From the NCBI RefSeq assembly GCF_016879755.1, contig NZ_WOFU01000004.1, positions 124,001-188,000 on the forward strand: a stretch of 64,000 nucleotides of DNA. Reading direction: 5' to 3'. Below the pieces are notes generated by a model. It did no database searches. It saw only the letters and a program-made list of their open reading frames with translations, and was not told the origin of the DNA. Below, piece after piece: positions 60,049 through 64,000 of the stretch (position 1 is the stretch's first letter; every line of letters begins with the position of its first letter). Made by a program: the position numbers and the translations under genes. Origin of the DNA: Bacillus sp. B15-48. GTDB lineage: Bacteria > Bacillota > Bacilli > Bacillales > Cytobacillaceae.

Positions 60049-60585
60049 ATGAGGGATGTAACATTATTAAACATCTTTGACCATCATATTACTCAGAAAT
60101 ATGTGAAACGCTCTGGTTTTGCTCATGCAGTTGCTGTAGCCTATCATGCCTTTTCGCTAGCAAAAGAATATAATGAAGATGTTGATATTGCAACAAAAGC
60201 TGGGTTTCTTCACGATATCGGTCACTTCACCTGGTATCGAAATGGAAAATGGGATTATGACTTATATCGGCAAAATGACATCCATCCTATAAAAGGAGCG
60301 GAGAGAGCTCACAAGCTATTAATTAGACTTGGAGAAAATCCGATAAAAGCGAAAGCAATCGCATTAGCGATTTTATTTCACACTGATTCTTTTTTGCCTA
60401 CGAACGATATCGAGCGCACAACTCTTCAGAAAATTGTTAAGTGGGCAGATGAAAAGGATGAAGAAGAAGGTGGTGCTCATCATTACAGAACAATTAAAAA
60501 GGACCGAGCAAGGAAAAGTATCATCAGGCTAGATGAGATGATTGACGAGGAACTACGATACACGGAAAGTAAACAGTTATCATAA
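60049..60585 (+). CDS. HD-domain phosphohydrolase
   Basis: A 178-residue HD-superfamily protein. The metal motif is His in GFAHAVAVAYHAF (H28/H35) and the HD pair in AGFLHDIGHFTWY (near residue 55-56), followed by His in NDIHPIKGAE and a later Asp in WADEKDEEE. The family hydrolyses nucleotides, phosphate esters or ppGpp-like compounds, and the specific substrate is unknown. GGGAGGAAGG precedes the ATG. It is a single-gene unit ended by one of the strongest terminators in the window. Confidence 0.82.
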   Translation: MRDVTLLNIFDHHITQKYVKRSGFAHAVAVAYHAFSLAKEYNEDVDIATKAGFLHDIGHFTWYRNGKWDYDLYRQNDIHPIKGAERAHKLLIRLGENPIKAKAIALAILFHTDSFLPTNDIERTTLQKIVKWADEKDEEEGGAHHYRTIKKDRARKSIIRLDEMIDEELRYTESKQLS

Positions 60586-60595
60586 GGAAAAAATA

Positions 60596-60635
60596 TAAGG
60601 GAGAAAAACAACACCAATGTTGTTTTTCTCCCTTA
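60596..60635. terminator. very strong bidirectional terminator
   Basis: The 18-bp arms TAAGGGAGAAAAACAACA and TGTTGTTTTTCTCCCTTA pair perfectly around CCAA, between the convergent HD and acetolactate-synthase-like genes. Confidence 0.9.
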
Positions 60636-60661
60636 TCAATAAATGTACTTACTTTCTTAGA

Positions 60662-62320
60662 TTAATTTAGGATCGTATCCGTATTGTTTTTTCCAGGCGG
60701 TACGATTGGAAAAACATTTTCTTCCTCTGTTACATCGAATTCAATAACAGTTGGGTGATGATGGCTAAATGCTTGTTGGATTGCTGTTTTTGCTTCTAAT
60801 AAATTCGCTGCTCTGCCCGTCTCAAGACCGTATGCTTTTGCTAGAGTGATAAAGTCTGGTGAGGAGATTTTTACAGATGAATATCGACCTTTATAGAACA
60901 TTTCCTGCCATTGTCGAACCATCCCTAAATAGCCATTTTTCAAAATGACGATTTTAATAGGGAGTTGGTATTTTGCTACTGTCGCTAACTCTTGATAATT
61001 CATTTGGAAACTACCATCTCCGCTAACAAGAATGACTTCATTATTATCCGTTGCTAACGCGGCCCCGATTGCTGCGGGTAATCCAAACCCCATTGTGCCT
61101 AATCCTCCAGAAGTTACAAATGTACGTGGATGATTGAACTTATAATTATGCGCCGTCCATATTTGATGCTGACCGACATCTGTTGCAACGATTGCCTTTT
61201 CACTAGAATATTCATCTACTAGTTGGATCACCTGTTGAGGTTTTAATTCACTTTTTGAATCCGAAAAACGCGGGGCAATTTTTTGCCAACTAGATGTTTC
61301 CTTTATCCATTCAGTTGTATCACTCGGAATTTCTTGATCCAACAGTTGTGATAGAACAGTATAAACGTCGCCGACAATCGGAAGGTCGATATTGATATTT
61401 TTATTGATTTCTGCAGCATCAATATCTATTTGGATTTTTCGAGACTTAGGTGAAAAGCCGTTAAGTTTGCCAGTTACTCTATCGCTAAAGCGAACCCCTA
61501 AACAGATGAGTAAATCAGCACGATGAACGCTCTTATTTGCGGCGAATGTACCATGCATCCCAAGCATTCCTAAAAATAAAGGGTGATTAGCTGGGAATGC
61601 ACCTAAGCCCATTAACGTACTTACGACAGGAATTTTTGTTCGGTCGACAAGCTCTCTAACTAACATTGAAGCGTTCGCACTAATCACTCCTCCTCCGATG
61701 AACAAAACAGGCTTCTTTGCCGCTAATATTTCCGCTTTTACACGTTCTATCGTCTTTATTGGAAGGGGGCTTTCTTCTATTTCTCGATGTTGTTTCATCA
61801 CCTTAGGTGCAGTAGCGTTTGTTTGCTTAATCAATACGTCCGTTGCCATTTCAACTACAACTGCCCCAGGCCTTCCTTCGTTCGCAATTGAAAATGCTTC
61901 AGATAATGTTTGTTGGATTTCAGAAATATCATCAATTCTTAAATAATATTTTGTGACAGGTGTAGTCAATCCGAAAAGATCGAGGTTTTCTTCATGTAAT
62001 GTAATGATAACTAAGGGAACTGAATCGATCTGGGCAGTTAAAACCCCGGTAATTGCGTTTGTCATCGCAGAACCAGGAGGAATATAAGCGACACCAGTTT
62101 TGCCTGTTGCTCTTGCATACCCGTCGGCAGCATGAATTGTTGCTTGTTCATGCTCAAGAATGACTTGTTTTAGTTGTTTGCATTTATCAAAGGGATCATA
62201 TAGGTTTTGCATTGAACCTGATATTGAACCGAAAACAACTTCGGTTTTTTCTGCTAATATGGAATCTATCAATAGTTCGGTTCCGGTAAATTCAAAAGTT
62301 TTTGTTTGAGTAGCAATCAT
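60662..62320 (-). CDS. divergent acetolactate synthase large-subunit-like ThDP enzyme
   Basis: A 552-residue thiamine-diphosphate enzyme with the IlvB domain order. The C-terminal domain is canonical (SGGLGTMGFGLPAAIGA, GDGSFQMNYQELATVA, GYLGMVRQWQEMFYKGRYS), as is the catalytic Glu in LEHEQATIHAADGYARA (Glu 58). The N-terminal loops are not: where IlvB has FGYPGGA this has FGSISGS (residues 30-36), the SGPGATN loop reads PPGSAMTN (81-88), and the GTDAFQEAD loop before ITRPVTK is absent. So acetolactate synthesis is uncertain. AGAGGTG supports ATG 62320. No ilvN/ilvC genes adjoin it. Confidence 0.85.
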   Translation of the reverse strand: MIATQTKTFEFTGTELLIDSILAEKTEVVFGSISGSMQNLYDPFDKCKQLKQVILEHEQATIHAADGYARATGKTGVAYIPPGSAMTNAITGVLTAQIDSVPLVIITLHEENLDLFGLTTPVTKYYLRIDDISEIQQTLSEAFSIANEGRPGAVVVEMATDVLIKQTNATAPKVMKQHREIEESPLPIKTIERVKAEILAAKKPVLFIGGGVISANASMLVRELVDRTKIPVVSTLMGLGAFPANHPLFLGMLGMHGTFAANKSVHRADLLICLGVRFSDRVTGKLNGFSPKSRKIQIDIDAAEINKNINIDLPIVGDVYTVLSQLLDQEIPSDTTEWIKETSSWQKIAPRFSDSKSELKPQQVIQLVDEYSSEKAIVATDVGQHQIWTAHNYKFNHPRTFVTSGGLGTMGFGLPAAIGAALATDNNEVILVSGDGSFQMNYQELATVAKYQLPIKIVILKNGYLGMVRQWQEMFYKGRYSSVKISSPDFITLAKAYGLETGRAANLLEAKTAIQQAFSHHHPTVIEFDVTEEENVFPIVPPGKNNTDTILN

Positions 62321-62828
62321 TATAAACACCTCTGCTTTTTAAGAATAAATTTTACCGGAACAGTTTGGAATTGTATGTGATAAATCTCATAAGAAATAGA
62401 ATAATTCGTTATTTTTCTAAAATTTAATTTTAAATAACTAAGGGATAGTGAGCCCTTAATTCACAAAAAAACGACTCTAAATTCATATTTTGAATGTTAG
62501 AGTCGTTTTTTAGTTTTTGAAATTACAGTTTTTAAATAACCAATGGATTTTCAGTGCCCTCAACGATTTTTGGCCGGCTTTTCTTATCTTAATTTTTGGG
62601 TGTTTGTGGTAATTCTATTTTATTTTATTAATAGGATATATTTATCAAATTAAATTTGAGGAAAATATTAAAAGTATCTACAAAATAGCATCAAAATTCT
62701 TTTTCACTCAATTACAATTGTAACAATTTCATCATAATAAATTACAAAAATAGCAAATTGGATCTATATAATATGAGAACAATAGCTTTTATACTATTTT
62801 TCAATTACATAGATTTGGAGGAATATGC
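62321..62828. other. 508-base gap with an orphan terminator
   Basis: It contains the leader of the ThDP-enzyme gene (no T-box features were seen), an orphan bidirectional terminator at 62465-62511, and an AT-rich stretch leading to the start of the broken YD-repeat gene. Confidence 0.5.
62465..62511. terminator. orphan terminator
   Basis: AAAAAACGACTCTAA and TTAGAGTCGTTTTTT pair, and the centre extends the stem (ATTCA/TGAAT, one bulged G). No gene on either strand ends here, suggesting loss of a former gene or an unannotated RNA. Confidence 0.75.
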
Positions 62829-64000
62829 TTGAGAAAATTCATTGCAAAATTACTAGTTGCTACATTGTTATTCAGTGTGGTACCGCCGCACAAAAGAAAC
62901 CTATGTATATGACGAAAATAAAAATTACCAAAAATCTGTAACGGATCCATTAGGAAGGACCACAACTACGAAATACAACAAGTGTTACGGATCCGGCATT
63001 AAATACAATTAATTACACTTATGATCTTCGGAATTTGCTGACACAGGTTAAAGATGCAAAAGACAATGTAACCACTTATGAGTATGATGCCAATGGCAAT
63101 TTGATAACGGCGACAAATGCTTTAATGAAACAGACGCTTTTCACGTATAATGCCCAAAATCAACTGTCACCGCGAAAAGAGCCACTAGGATAAACAACAT
63201 CATTTGTTTATGACGAAAATGGAAATACAAAAAAAACTGTGTTTCCATCGGGAGATAAGCTGCAATACATTTATAATCGGAATAATCAACTCGTTCATGT
63301 AGCAGTAAATGGTTCAAGAAAATGGACGTATACGTATGATGCCAATAGCAATATCGATTCAATATTGAATGTCGTCACAGGGGAAAGAAAGACTCTTTCT
63401 TATGATAAGAACGATAAGAGGACTAAGTCCGAACTAGGTAACCAGTCTATCGAGTATGCATTTGATGAAACAGGTGTTGCCACTCGAACAATAGGCCGAT
63501 CGAATGCACAGTCTTTTTCTCAAACTTATACGATTGATCGTTTGGAACGTCTGACTCATATTAAGCGAAATGGAGCTAGCCAAGTTTCTCTAACGTATAA
63601 CAAAACAAATTCATTAGCTACGATATCGTATGTAAATGGAATTTTATCTACGTATGAATATGATGTTGCAGGACAGCTTAAGACGTTAACGATAAAAAAG
63701 GGAACAACAACTATTGATGCCTTTACGTATGAATATGACCAACGAGGAAATATTACATCCGTCATTTCTAATGCAGGTAATGCCACGTTTCAATACGATA
63801 ACAATAACCAGCTAATCCAAGAAACAACAGTAGATGGTAAGTCTATTACTTATGAGTACGATGTAGTAGGCAACCGGACAAAGCAGATAACGGAGGAGAA
63901 TGGTCAGGCAACAACGAAGACTTACTCGTATAATGCCAATAATCAACTAACTGCATTAGATGGTCAATCATATATGTATGACCAAAATGGAAACCGTACG
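62829..64000 (+). pseudogene. broken Rhs/WapA-like YD-repeat wall protein
   Basis: TTG 62829 after TTGGAGGAA starts a signal peptide (MRKFIAKLLVATLLFSVVPP) that runs into a stop after 27 codons. In another frame KETYVYDENKNYQKSVTDP follows from 62893, and near 62975 the frame shifts again to a long third frame of YD repeats (YEYDANGNL, YTYDANSNI, YEYDVAGQL, YEYDQRGNI, YEYDVVGNR, YMYDQNGNR), interrupted by TAA 63191-63193 and then open to the window edge. The signal peptide is joined straight to repeats, so a large N-terminal part was deleted. Rhs/WapA proteins are wall-anchored contact toxins with a variable C-terminal toxin; the end lies outside the window. After 63194 the frame is intact, so the 3' part may still be read in some form. 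Confidence 0.85.

Noticed and set aside
62321-62600. T-box leader for the acetolactate-synthase-like gene
   Set aside because: No T-box sequence, specifier stem or terminator/antiterminator pair was found on the minus strand.
63141-63786. Leftward frames within the YD-repeat region
   Set aside because: They are shadows of the repetitive Tyr-Asp codons on the plus strand and have no ribosome sites.

Overview
The window reads as a chromosome segment of a low-GC, Gram-positive, endospore-forming member of the Bacillaceae. The evidence is a 142-residue CwlJ-type cortex hydrolase, the Des desaturase with its DesK/DesR thermosensor pair, a Bacillus-style narGHJI operon, AAGGAGG-type ribosome sites with many TTG/GTG starts, and dense Rho-independent terminators. 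A Tat-exported molybdoenzyme and nitrate reductase point to a facultative anaerobe that respires alternative acceptors. No rRNA, tRNA, CRISPR array or intact insertion sequence was seen.

Bases 1-17.5 kb form a catabolic island for an organic acid that I cannot name. It holds one complete TRAP transporter (DctP, DctQ, DctM), two further orphan DctP lipoproteins, two paralogous zinc alcohol dehydrogenases, a xylose-isomerase-like TIM barrel, two VOC proteins, an IclR regulator, an SDR whose catalytic Tyr/Lys are replaced, a 2,4-dienoyl-CoA-reductase-like flavoenzyme, a MaoC hydratase, a lone Rieske ferredoxin, an ACMSD-type amidohydrolase and a second old-yellow-enzyme homologue. Bases 17.5-21.9 kb carry an MFS transporter, a dihydrolipoamide-dehydrogenase-like flavoprotein and a BenE benzoate symporter, which fits a carboxylate or aromatic-acid theme.

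Bases 22.3-30.3 kb are the nitrate-respiration block: narGHJI, a hemerythrin-like protein, and a peroxiredoxin whose peroxidatic cysteine codon is an in-frame TGA followed by a bacterial-SECIS-like hairpin. That peroxiredoxin is a probable selenoprotein and the most notable item in the window. Bases 30.8-34.7 kb hold small genes, an esterase, an AEC permease and cwlJ. Bases 34.8-42.9 kb hold two divergent molybdopterin oxidoreductase operons, one cytoplasmic and YoaE-like, one Tat-exported and DmsABC-like, with a PucR-type regulator as the promoter-proximal gene of the leftward operon.

Bases 43-62.3 kb are mostly housekeeping: an NSS transporter, des-desK-desR, SDRs, a nuclease lipoprotein, a dipeptidase, a MerR/coiled-coil protein with 18-residue repeats, aspA, a HAD phosphatase, a CoA-pyrophosphatase-type Nudix protein, aspartokinase III, an LD-carboxypeptidase, an HD protein and a divergent acetolactate-synthase paralogue. 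A 695-base gene-free stretch near 59.7 kb carries three co-oriented DnaA-box sequences. The window ends inside a broken Rhs/WapA-like YD-repeat gene. Starts were chosen by ribosome-site spacing; functions come from motif recognition, with no database search.
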